Origin: Sphingomonas sp. Leaf17 | GTDB taxonomy: Bacteria; Pseudomonadota; Alphaproteobacteria; Sphingomonadales; Sphingomonadaceae | Length of the DNA stretch: 64,000 nt | Assembly (NCBI RefSeq): GCF_001421505.1 | Contig: NZ_LMKL01000004.1 | Coordinates: 124,001 to 188,000, forward strand | Reading direction: 5' to 3' | Part shown: positions 43,078 to 51,655 of the stretch, in pieces | Layout: every line of letters starts with the position of its first letter | How positions within the stretch are numbered: the first letter of the stretch is position 1 | Translations under genes and position numbers: made by a program | Notes under the pieces: generated by a model | What the model was told of the DNA's origin: nothing | The model's input: the letters and a program-made list of their open reading frames with translations, nothing else | The model's database searches: none

Positions 43078-45303
43078 TCAGGCCGCAACTCGCCGCCGGT
43101 CTTCGGTTGCGTGAGCGACAAGCGGTCGCCCGGCAGCCTCGTTCAAAATGTCTGCGACCTGATCGCGCAGATGCTCGGGCGAATAGCGTGCCGCCAGCTT
43201 CGTCTGCGCACGCACGACTTGTTCGAACCGCGCTTCCGGATCGGCGCACAGGCGATTCAACGCGGCAATCCACTCTTCTGTCGTGGTGGCCAACGCGCCG
43301 CAGCCACCATCCGAACACTCGTCATACATCATGCCGCCGGTCGCCACGACCGCAATCCCCGCAGCAGTATATTCCACCCACTTGGTGTTGGCCTTGACTC
43401 GGTTGAATGCCGTGTCAGCCAATGGGCAGATCCCGATATCCCAACCGATCTTGCCGAAAAATTCGAGAAAGGCGTCGTAATCCTGGATAGGCGGGATGAC
43501 GCGAACCCGGTCGCCGAATTCGTCGAGTTCCCGCGGCTTCGGGATTGATCCGAACAGGTCGAACCGGATGTCCGGATTGGCACGCAACACAGGCACCAGC
43601 GCCGGGATCGCCAGTTCGAGATCATGGGCGTGGTCATACCCCATGTAACCGATCGTTCGCACCGGGCGCAGTTCAGCGGGAGCCATGGTTCTGGCGGCGC
43701 AATAAACGTCGCCGAACACCACCTTCTTGCTGAGGCCAAGTGCCTTCATCCGGTCCCCCAAGGCGCGCGTGGAGCAGTAGACCGTGTCGGCGCGCTTCAA
43801 CAGCGTCGTGACCGTCGCGATCCGCGGTGCCGCGTTATGAAACAGATACTTGCGCTCGCCGAGTTCCATCGGGATGCTGAGGAGATCGTCGTCAAGGTGA
43901 TACACCAGCGGAATACCGCGGTTGGCGGCATAATCGGCAATCGCATCGGCGTGGGGGCCGCTGTAACTACACGCTACGATCATCGCAGGCTCGAACGTCC
44001 TGATCTGGTCCAGCATCCATTGCTCGCCCTGAGCACTCGTCGCGTCGGCAAAGCGGAGCTTCAGCGTGTTTTCGGTCAGTGTCATCACACGAACGTCGCG
44101 CCGGTCGACATATTCACGCAATGGTCGAATGAACGAAATGTGCAGGCTTGGGATTTCACCGTTCGCCAGAAACAGAATACCCGATGGCCTTGACGATGGG
44201 CGCGCAACCGTTTTTCCGACCGAGTTCGTGAGTAGTCGGACGAACCGCGCGCGTACTTCTTCCGGGTCCGTTACCATGTCCAGGCCGGCCAGGAATTGAT
44301 CCTGCCGCTTCACGATCACATCCGGCTGCGCCTTCACGTCGGCGGCGAACTCGGTCCAGTCCTGCAGTTTGCCGACCGTCCGCAATCCGGCATAGTTCGA
44401 GGCGTCTATCAGTCCATCGGGGTCGCTCCATACCGCCGTCGGTATGCGGGCAAGCAGCATGTCGATCAGCACCGACGATGGCGCGGATATGCCGAAAGCA
44501 TAGCTCGTCAGATCGACATCATACATTGGCCGGTTGTCGAGTATAACATTGGCCGGCAGTGCTACGTTGTTCTTGACGACGTACTGGCCACCAGGGTGTG
44601 GCCGCATCGCAACCGTATCCCCGGCAATGTCCATTTCGGAACAAAATGCCGTGAAATCCCGGATAAATGGCGCCTTCAGATTGCTCGATACATTCAAACG
44701 CACGGAGTGCAGGTTTTCACAGATCAGACCTGTTCCAGAAGGAATGGCAAGATCATCGCCGCGACGGGCACGCTTCGGCTGTATCAACGACGGCGGACCG
44801 GTAACATACAACTTCGATCGCTCAGAGGGTGCAACGGACCTTAGCGTATCGGGTCCGCACCAACCGCAAATGACGTCGGCAGCAAAAGTGATATAATTGC
44901 CGTGTACGGCGGTTTGTTCATAATTCTGAAGAAATCCTACACATTCAAAGCCATGCTGCAACGTAACGCGCAGAAATCCGGCTGGTGCAACACGGAAGAC
45001 GTTGTGCGTCAAAACATGAGCACCAAGATGTGATTCGCTGCCGGCAAAAATAATCCCGGATTTACCCTCCAGTAATTGGAAGGCTTCATATTCGGAAGCA
45101 TAGCCTTCAATTTTGGCGCCTATATCATGGCACATGCGATCAAGTTCGAATATCCACCGCCCCGTGTTATCCCGAGTTCGAAACGCTTCTGTCACCATAA
45201 ATATAATAGCAGCGTCGGTTTCCTCTGCAGCCAAGTACGCTATCGGCCGCAAGACGTTAACATCCTGTAACAAATTAACTAGCAGGATGACGTTATTTTT
45301 CAT
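43078..45303 (-). CDS. Bidomain glycosyltransferase: glycerophosphotransferase/Kdo-transferase-like N-terminus plus GT4-like C-terminus
   Basis: 741 residues from the ATG at 45303, with AGGAAG 12 bases upstream. Residues 1-355 form a GT-B-like domain with FLRVTLQHGFECVGFLQN, MRPHPGGQYVV (about 233-243) and ISAPSSVLIDMLLARIPTAVW, the pattern of CDP-glycerol glycerophosphotransferase and capsule Kps-type enzymes. Residues 375-741 are a GT4-like module (LANGEIPSLHISFIRPLREY, YHLDDDLLSIPMELGERKY, GYMGYDHAHDLELAIPAL, KWVEYTAAGIAVVATG). The module is clearly paralogous to the C-terminus of the next gene upstream. Adjacent kdsD/kdsB make a Kdo-using capsule role attractive but unproven. The 5' third is lower in GC than the rest. 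Confidence 0.8.
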   Translation of the reverse strand: MKNNVILLVNLLQDVNVLRPIAYLAAEETDAAIIFMVTEAFRTRDNTGRWIFELDRMCHDIGAKIEGYASEYEAFQLLEGKSGIIFAGSESHLGAHVLTHNVFRVAPAGFLRVTLQHGFECVGFLQNYEQTAVHGNYITFAADVICGWCGPDTLRSVAPSERSKLYVTGPPSLIQPKRARRGDDLAIPSGTGLICENLHSVRLNVSSNLKAPFIRDFTAFCSEMDIAGDTVAMRPHPGGQYVVKNNVALPANVILDNRPMYDVDLTSYAFGISAPSSVLIDMLLARIPTAVWSDPDGLIDASNYAGLRTVGKLQDWTEFAADVKAQPDVIVKRQDQFLAGLDMVTDPEEVRARFVRLLTNSVGKTVARPSSRPSGILFLANGEIPSLHISFIRPLREYVDRRDVRVMTLTENTLKLRFADATSAQGEQWMLDQIRTFEPAMIVACSYSGPHADAIADYAANRGIPLVYHLDDDLLSIPMELGERKYLFHNAAPRIATVTTLLKRADTVYCSTRALGDRMKALGLSKKVVFGDVYCAARTMAPAELRPVRTIGYMGYDHAHDLELAIPALVPVLRANPDIRFDLFGSIPKPRELDEFGDRVRVIPPIQDYDAFLEFFGKIGWDIGICPLADTAFNRVKANTKWVEYTAAGIAVVATGGMMYDECSDGGCGALATTTEEWIAALNRLCADPEARFEQVVRAQTKLAARYSPEHLRDQVADILNEAAGRPLVAHATEDRRRVAA

Positions 45304-45403
45304 ATAAAGTATCAACTTCCTAAATTTAATACTTATGTTGTATGAAGATGGTATTGATAAGTTTATTAAATAATTCAAGAATAATGAAATATATAATAAT
45401 TCA
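45304..45403 (-). other. AT-rich spacer between two paralogous glycosyltransferase genes
   Basis: A 100-base non-coding stretch of roughly 25 percent GC by eye, unlike any other spacer in the window. On the gene strand it contains AATGAA and TTCATT in inverted orientation about ten bases apart, just after the upstream stop, then the Shine-Dalgarno-like AGGAAG before the downstream ATG. It could carry a separate promoter for the downstream glycosyltransferase. Confidence 0.5.
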
Positions 45404-48025
45404 TTATGCCGATTTATATTGATATGTGTAGCTATCGCATAATTTTGGTATTGGCATAACCATATCTATGATGTCGACAACCTGCTTGAGCAGAGCCTCC
45501 TCGCTATAAAAATTTTTCAGTTTCGATTGGGCACGATTGATTTGCTCAATCCTATCCTGCTCGTTGGTAATGAGGTGATCGAGTGCAGTAACCCACTCGC
45601 TCGAATCGCTCGCTAGTAGACCGCAGCCATTTGCCGAACAATTGTCATATACCGTTCCAGCGCTAGCAATCACTGCAGTCCCGACAGCCGTATATTCTAT
45701 CCATTTTGTGTCGGCTTTCACATTATTAAACCGCGTATTCTCCAGTGGGCAGAGGCCGATATCCCAGTGCATCTGCGCAAATGCGCGAATGAAATCTTCA
45801 TAAACAGGAATTGGAGGTATCAGGCTAATGCGGTCCTCAAGACCTTCCAGCCCCTTTGGCAACTCAAACGCTCCAAACAGTTCAAACCTCACATGTGCAT
45901 GGCGCTCGAGAACGTCGCGCAGCGCCGGGACTGCCAAAGCCAAATCGGCGGCATGATCACGACCTCCCATGTAGCCGATGCGCACCTCCTTGCTGCGAGA
46001 TGGTTTTCGCCTAACTGTCGCGGCACAATAAATCCTACCGTGGACCAAGCGTTCGGTTACGCCATGCTCGATCATGCGTTCTTTCAGCGCAGGGGTTGAG
46101 CAATATATAACTTTAGCTGCACCGAGAATGGTTCGGATACTCAGTATCCGCTCAGGTGCCATGTGATATGCATACTTCGCTGGGCCAATCGAAGGGGGAA
46201 TATCAAGCAAGTCATCATCAAGATGGTAAATAATAGGAATATTTTTAGAACTTGCATATTCAACAATTTGTTTGGAAAATGGACCACTATACCTGCAGAA
46301 AATAATTATCTCTGGATCAACTTGTTTCATTCGATCTTCATAATATAAAAACCCCTCTTTTTTAAGCCGAGAAGAGTCTTTGCGCTTTAATTCTGTTTCA
46401 TAGAGAGTGCTGACTTTCACGATCCCTTCTTCTACCAGTTTTTGCAGAGGGCGAAGAAATGAAATCTCAAGGCTTGGAATGGGACCGTTGGCCATAACCA
46501 AGATACTTCGCGGTAGCTTTGCAAGCTTAGCCGGCACGGGATCCATTGAGGTGTGATAAGGTGATTGAATTTCTGAGATAATTGTCTGGGAGTTAGGAAA
46601 CAGGAGTCTTAGTGCAGCATCACTCGCGGCAATCACTGAGGAATATGACGCTATTCGCCCGCTAAAATCGCTTCCCGAAGATAATAACTGTTGCATAACC
46701 AACGGATCAAATTCTATCGAAGCGGCATGGGGTCGATCTGGGTGCGAATTGGATGTCAGTTGACGCGCAACGTCAGCCGAAAGTTTCTTTTGTGCTCGAT
46801 CGGACAATTCCACGTCCAGTGTCATTGTTACGGGATTTGCTCGAAATTTTACATCAAACTTAAGATTTTGATTTGAAAACGGGCTGGCGATAGACAAATG
46901 TTGCAGGCGTTGTGCCAATTTGTGAGCCGCACCAGTGGTTTTTACTCCGTGAAGCAAGGCTAACACGGGGCGTTTGCGTTTCACCTGCCTTTTAGGATTC
47001 TGCAGGGCTGTCAGCGCAGCAACAAGCTTTTCCGCTTCCATTTCCGGATTGGCGATCTTGTTGAGGGTCGCGGCGAGAACTGGCAACGTCTGGCGGCGGA
47101 CAAGCATCGAACCCTGTTCGATCGATCGAACCAACTGCGATGGATCGTCGTATACGAAACGATCGAGCGCCTCGTACAGCGGATAGCCGGGTGAAAGGAT
47201 CTGCGTGCCGTGCGAAAAGGCCGTGACCGCGCGATTGAGCGATTTGGCGATACTGAACGGCTGGCTATTGACGGGAATGAACGCAACGAGGCTGCGACCG
47301 AGCAATCCGGCCTCGGCGTCGGCACTCCATTCGGATATCGTGTATCGCACGCCCAGACGGCGCAGCAGTTCCAAGCCGTCGGCCGTCAGGGCGCGGCGGT
47401 TGGTCATGACCTCCAGTTCGACCCGAAAGCCCCGCGTTTCCAGTTGCCGCAGCGCGCTGCCAAAGCCGCTCAGGTCGCGCAAGCCGACCTCGAAATGTGG
47501 ATTGTCGCCCATGCCGAACCAGGCGACGCGGATCACCCGCTCCTCGCGCGCGCGTACCAGCTTGTGTTCGATGGAATTGGCCAGGGCCGTTTCGTCGAAG
47601 CGGGCGAACGGATCGTTCATTTGGATGACGGTGGCCGTTGGCGATTCCTGCTTCAGCACGTCCGCCATGCGCGCCGTCGAGCACAGGAAGAAATCCAGCA
47701 GCGGGGCGATCGTACGAAGCCATTGGCGCTGAATGACGAAACGGCTGTCGTCATGCTGGCTGAAATAATCGTCGAACAGGTCGGCACCGATCAATCGCCC
47801 TGCCGCACGCAGTTCATGGGCCAGGATGATCGATCGGGCGTCGGGTATCTTGCTGAAAAGATAGATGTCGTTGTCGCCAAGTTCCGGCAGCCGGACTTCG
47901 TCGATCAGGCGCAGGACCAGTTCGGTGCCATGGCCTTGCAGCGCCGCGGCAATCCGTCGGTAGCGGATTCGCACACCGGCCTGTTCGAGATATTCCTGTG
48001 AGGGAACGAGCACACACAGTTTCAT
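45404..48025 (-). CDS. Large mosaic glycosyltransferase with a GT4-like C-terminal module
   Basis: 873 residues. Residues 1-345 are a GT-B-like domain (LVPSQEYLEQAGVRIRYRRIA, IGADLFDDYFSQHDDSRF, RVAWFGMGDNPHFEVGL). Residues 345-500 are an uncharacterised linker. Residues 505-873 are the same GT4-like module as the downstream neighbour (MANGPIPSLEISFLRPLQKL, YHLDDDLLDIPPSIGPAKY, GYMGGRDHAADLALAVPAL, KWIEYTAVGTAVIASAG). Base composition changes near position 47040 (about residue 328): the N-terminal coding part is GC-rich like the genome, and everything downstream is AT-rich. Its ATG overlaps the stop of the preceding gene (TGATG). Activity and substrate unknown. Confidence 0.78.
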   Translation of the reverse strand: MKLCVLVPSQEYLEQAGVRIRYRRIAAALQGHGTELVLRLIDEVRLPELGDNDIYLFSKIPDARSIILAHELRAAGRLIGADLFDDYFSQHDDSRFVIQRQWLRTIAPLLDFFLCSTARMADVLKQESPTATVIQMNDPFARFDETALANSIEHKLVRAREERVIRVAWFGMGDNPHFEVGLRDLSGFGSALRQLETRGFRVELEVMTNRRALTADGLELLRRLGVRYTISEWSADAEAGLLGRSLVAFIPVNSQPFSIAKSLNRAVTAFSHGTQILSPGYPLYEALDRFVYDDPSQLVRSIEQGSMLVRRQTLPVLAATLNKIANPEMEAEKLVAALTALQNPKRQVKRKRPVLALLHGVKTTGAAHKLAQRLQHLSIASPFSNQNLKFDVKFRANPVTMTLDVELSDRAQKKLSADVARQLTSNSHPDRPHAASIEFDPLVMQQLLSSGSDFSGRIASYSSVIAASDAALRLLFPNSQTIISEIQSPYHTSMDPVPAKLAKLPRSILVMANGPIPSLEISFLRPLQKLVEEGIVKVSTLYETELKRKDSSRLKKEGFLYYEDRMKQVDPEIIIFCRYSGPFSKQIVEYASSKNIPIIYHLDDDLLDIPPSIGPAKYAYHMAPERILSIRTILGAAKVIYCSTPALKERMIEHGVTERLVHGRIYCAATVRRKPSRSKEVRIGYMGGRDHAADLALAVPALRDVLERHAHVRFELFGAFELPKGLEGLEDRISLIPPIPVYEDFIRAFAQMHWDIGLCPLENTRFNNVKADTKWIEYTAVGTAVIASAGTVYDNCSANGCGLLASDSSEWVTALDHLITNEQDRIEQINRAQSKLKNFYSEEALLKQVVDIIDMVMPIPKLCDSYTYQYKSA

Positions 48026-51000
48026 CAGCGCAACTCACGAACGACAGCAGTGGAGGCAGCGATATCCTGCCACGCGTGAACCGGCATATAGCCGGTCGCC
48101 ACGACATCAAGGTGCTGGCCGCTGGGGCGATGCGCGCTGTCGGTCACCGTGACGGCGGATGTGTTCAGATGCACATATTTCTTTCCCAACGCACGCAGCC
48201 CGAACTCGATATCGCCGCCCGTGACGGGATAGATCGCGTCGGCCAGGCCGCCCAGCTTGCGCCAGACTGGTGCGGATATCATGACAAACCGCATCGAATT
48301 GGCCGCAACCGGCATCGTTGCATGAATCATGATGGCGGGCGTCTTCGGTTCTTCAAAGACAATACCCGGGTTGCTGCTCAACGACAGGCGTACCGGGAAA
48401 TACGCTCCGGCGGACACCATCATGGCGTCTCCTGCGGCAATCTGGCGCACATGGGGGCATCCTACAGTCGCCACGCGCTCCTGCGTGGCGATGGCGAGCA
48501 TGGTGTCGAGCGTCCGGGGATCGTGCAGAATCATGGAGGAGTCGACGAATAGGAGGTGGCTGGCCTTCTTCGCTGCGCGGGCGGCCTCGTTGATCTGCGC
48601 CGCCGGACGGTTCGATGCGCAATTCACCATCGTGTGCCGCTTGGGGAACAACGCGCCGAGAAGACGTTCGATTTTCGTGTTCTGCGCGGCTGTTTCGCGG
48701 TTCGCCGCGAGTACGACGTGCAGGTTTTCGGCGTTGTTCTGCCCGGCGAGGGACGGGAGCAGCTTTTCCAGCGCGGGCAAGCCGCCGTTACCGGAAACGA
48801 TCGCTACGACGCGAAGTGCGGCACGCTCGGTCGGCGATACCGTCATGGCAAGCGGTGGCGTGCTGGCGTCGGGCGCATGCGGCAGCAGCGTTACGGCCGG
48901 GTTGACCAGCGGCGTCACGAAGCGGATCGCGAGCGGCCACGGTGCGTGCCTGGCCGGATTTTCGATCGGCTTCTTCGCGGGTGATTTTGCAACGAGGCGG
49001 GGATAGGAAATCGGACGGTTGGGCTGCACGGCATCAAGATTGCGGACCGTCGGGATCGTCACCGACAGGACCGCCTTCCCGGTCGTGGCGTTCGCCATCA
49101 GGTAACAGCCATGCAGAGGATCGGCCCCGGTAGGCGTGAGCCGGCGCGAGGCGATGGCCGACAAACTTGGCAGGGAGTCATGCGGGATCACCAGGCTGGT
49201 ATGCCCGGCCAGACGACGATCCGTCATCGACTGGACGATGGCCGGGGCCAGTTGATCGCGGGAAAGCAGCGTTTTCGTAAGGCTCGAACGGGCGCGGCGG
49301 TCCTCCACGGTATCGGCATTGACCGCCGAAACTCCGAGCTTGAATACTTCGGCCAGCCACTCCCGAACCAGCGGGTCGAAAATACGTTCGCTGCCCGTCG
49401 CACCACACAGGTCGATGTCAATTCGTGCGATCGAGAACGGTGCCGCTTCCTCGTCCCAGTTGACGGTTTCGCGGAACAGCGTGTCGGAGAGGTCGAGGCA
49501 GTCGGACATGCGGGCCGCGCGTTCGCCCATCGCCACGACTTCGGCGTGATGAGCCCCACCCCGCAGCAGTGACGGAAACGGAATCAGTGCGGATGACACG
49601 AGAAGTCCGGCGTCGTCCGTGACGGTGATGAGCACAGGCTTGAACGGGTTCAGCAACTTGACGCCGACAAAGGCCGGCCCCTCGCCACGCAACAGGCTTT
49701 CGCCGCACAGGGCCATTTCCGTCATGTTCGATTGGTGAAACCGAAGTCGGTGGTCGCCCGTGAATGTCGCCCCGTCAACGGGATCTATCCGCAGCCGCAG
49801 ATCATAATCGCCCGAAAACCAGCAATCCGCCACCTTGCCGTTAGTGACCTCGAACGGTGCGAGGGTCTTGAAATCCCAAAGCACAAGTGGCGGCGTTTCG
49901 CGCCTGTTCATCGTCTTGGCCGACGTTCGCAGGTCGATGGCGATCCGATCGTCCCAATCGTGCAGGCGGGCCATGGCCAGCATCGCCTGCAGCGGTTGAG
50001 GTGGCGACGCCGACCAGTCGTGCGGCACCAAGCCCATCGTCTGTCCCTGCATGGACACAACGACGAAGTTCGGGGTCGGCTTGATCGAATCGATGACCGG
50101 CATCGCCGTGCTCGCGGCGATCTCGGCGGCAGCGGCTGCCGTATCGGGTGAAATCGCATTGACCGTGATTTCTTCCTCGGACGCGGTTCTGCGTCCCTCC
50201 GCCTGACCGTAACGGAGAAAATGGATCAGCGGATTCAAACCGCTGCCCGCCACGTCGGTGTAATTCGACAAATACCAGGCAGACCGGAACCGCGGGCTTG
50301 GGTTATGGTCGCTGAAACCGCCGATCTGCAGGTAATGGCGTTCGGGCGTCATGCCTGTAGCGGCCGCTGCCGGATATTCGGCCGTGTACCAGTCTGCATC
50401 GAACAGTGGCGACGATCGCAGCAGGCCCACGTCTTCTTGCTCGCGTGCCGACATCGCGTTGGATTTGGTATCAGCGGGCGCGGGCGCGGGCACCCGCGCG
50501 GGTTTCACCGGCTTGCTGGTCGGCACTGCGGCTGGCGGCGCTGTGACGGGCTTTTCGTCGGTGACACCCTTGCGGCCTTCGGCCTGACCATAGCGAAGGA
50601 AATGAATGAGCGGATTCAGTCCGCTACCTGCGACATCCGCGTAGCTCGCCAGATAGCGACCGGACTTGAACCGCGGACCTGGATCGTGGTCGTTGAACCC
50701 GCCGATGTGCAGATAATGGCGTTCCGGTGCCATGCCCATCGCGGCTGCGTCGGGATATTGCGCGCTATACCAATCAGCATCGAACAGTGGCGACGATTGC
50801 AGGAGGCCGAGGTCTTCACGCTCGCGGACCGACATGCCGTCGTGTACGCCGTCGCTGGCCCTTGCGATGCCATGCGGCGCGGCGGCGGTGCCACGCGCGG
50901 ACAACCGGGTTCCAGTACGAGCGTCGATCTCTCCGCCAGCGATTGCGGTCGGCACCCGGCCGTCAGGGTTGGTCGGGCGATTTTCAGCTTGGCCATGCTC

Positions 51001-51336
51001 GATGAAGTGAAGGAGCGGATTGAGTTCGGTTTCATCGACGTCGGGGTTGTTGGCCAGATACCATGACGTATGGAAATAGGCGCTGGGATTGCGGCGCTCG
51101 CGCCAGCCATAGGTGACGAAATGGTCGACCGGATCGACGCCGGCTGCCTCGACGTCGGGATATTGGGTGAGATACCAGGCGCTGTCGAACCAGGGACTGG
51201 TCGCGATCAACTGCTTCTCGCGATCACGCGCGGCGCGAACCATTTCGGCATGGGACGCCGCCTTGGTCAGCCGCCCGGTCCCAATGCCTGACGGCTCCTT
51301 GCCGACGCCGTTCGTACCGAATGTATTGCCTGACAA
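48025..51336 (-). CDS. Multi-repeat protein with C-terminal GT2-like domain
   Basis: 1103 residues from a TTG start at 51336 (ATG at 51243 is an alternative). Three modules of about 76-89 residues lie at 47-121, 168-256 and 295-383, each with FDxxWY, YPDV-like and NPLxHF..GQAE motifs, a module I recall from bacterial glycosyltransferases. Residues 430-860 are an unassigned middle region. Residues 868-1090 resemble a GT2 GT-A fold (ALRVVAIVSGNGGLPALEKLL, AARAAKKASHLLFVDSSMIL, GGDIEFGLRALGKKYVHL). The usual DXD-type triad reads VDSS, so metal binding may be lost. It heads the minus-strand operon; the next gene starts within its stop codon. Confidence 0.75.
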   Translation of the reverse strand: MSGNTFGTNGVGKEPSGIGTGRLTKAASHAEMVRAARDREKQLIATSPWFDSAWYLTQYPDVEAAGVDPVDHFVTYGWRERRNPSAYFHTSWYLANNPDVDETELNPLLHFIEHGQAENRPTNPDGRVPTAIAGGEIDARTGTRLSARGTAAAPHGIARASDGVHDGMSVREREDLGLLQSSPLFDADWYSAQYPDAAAMGMAPERHYLHIGGFNDHDPGPRFKSGRYLASYADVAGSGLNPLIHFLRYGQAEGRKGVTDEKPVTAPPAAVPTSKPVKPARVPAPAPADTKSNAMSAREQEDVGLLRSSPLFDADWYTAEYPAAAATGMTPERHYLQIGGFSDHNPSPRFRSAWYLSNYTDVAGSGLNPLIHFLRYGQAEGRRTASEEEITVNAISPDTAAAAAEIAASTAMPVIDSIKPTPNFVVVSMQGQTMGLVPHDWSASPPQPLQAMLAMARLHDWDDRIAIDLRTSAKTMNRRETPPLVLWDFKTLAPFEVTNGKVADCWFSGDYDLRLRIDPVDGATFTGDHRLRFHQSNMTEMALCGESLLRGEGPAFVGVKLLNPFKPVLITVTDDAGLLVSSALIPFPSLLRGGAHHAEVVAMGERAARMSDCLDLSDTLFRETVNWDEEAAPFSIARIDIDLCGATGSERIFDPLVREWLAEVFKLGVSAVNADTVEDRRARSSLTKTLLSRDQLAPAIVQSMTDRRLAGHTSLVIPHDSLPSLSAIASRRLTPTGADPLHGCYLMANATTGKAVLSVTIPTVRNLDAVQPNRPISYPRLVAKSPAKKPIENPARHAPWPLAIRFVTPLVNPAVTLLPHAPDASTPPLAMTVSPTERAALRVVAIVSGNGGLPALEKLLPSLAGQNNAENLHVVLAANRETAAQNTKIERLLGALFPKRHTMVNCASNRPAAQINEAARAAKKASHLLFVDSSMILHDPRTLDTMLAIATQERVATVGCPHVRQIAAGDAMMVSAGAYFPVRLSLSSNPGIVFEEPKTPAIMIHATMPVAANSMRFVMISAPVWRKLGGLADAIYPVTGGDIEFGLRALGKKYVHLNTSAVTVTDSAHRPSGQHLDVVATGYMPVHAWQDIAASTAVVRELR
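50188..50835 (-). repeat. Tandem 381-bp-period duplication inside the large GT gene
   Basis: Units 50569-50835 and 50188-50454 encode residues 168-256 and 295-383 of the 1103-residue protein. They begin MSVREREDLGLLQSSPLF and MSAREQEDVGLLRSSPLF and both end GSGLNPLIHFLRYGQAEGR. Identity is much higher than to module 1 (residues 47-121), pointing to a recent in-frame duplication. The 38 residues between the units are a proline/alanine-rich linker. Confidence 0.8.
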
Positions 51337-51655
51337 GGTTCAGCAGCCTTTCTGGTGCGTGCCTGAAAATATGCGGCGTAAATCCACCAAAGGGTGATGG
51401 CTATCAAGCACTTTATCCTACAATCATGCTGCATGGCGGCGCGACTTTTCGGTTCATCGGCCACGATCGGGTAGTGCCTGCCATTCGATTGTCGCGCGCG
51501 GATTTTTCCCTGGCGTCAGGTAAGGTCCAGACACGGAATTGCGCGATGTGCTGGCGATGGTCGATGGTACGGACCTGCTCTTTTCCGGCTCGCGATATTA
51601 CGCTAGGCGACGGGGTATCCCGCATGTTGGCGGGTCGTTTTTCTGCCAGGGGGCC
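51337..51655. promoter_or_regulatory. Divergent regulatory region with a possible attenuator hairpin
   Basis: A 319-base gap between the start of the large GT gene (leftward) and the epimerase (rightward); it must hold promoters for both, but I cannot fix -35/-10 pairs with confidence. At 51619-51642, CCCGC-6-GCGGG is followed by TCGTTTTT on the plus strand, a short intrinsic-terminator shape 14 bases before the epimerase ATG, so it may attenuate that gene. No convincing coding frame is seen. Confidence 0.35.
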
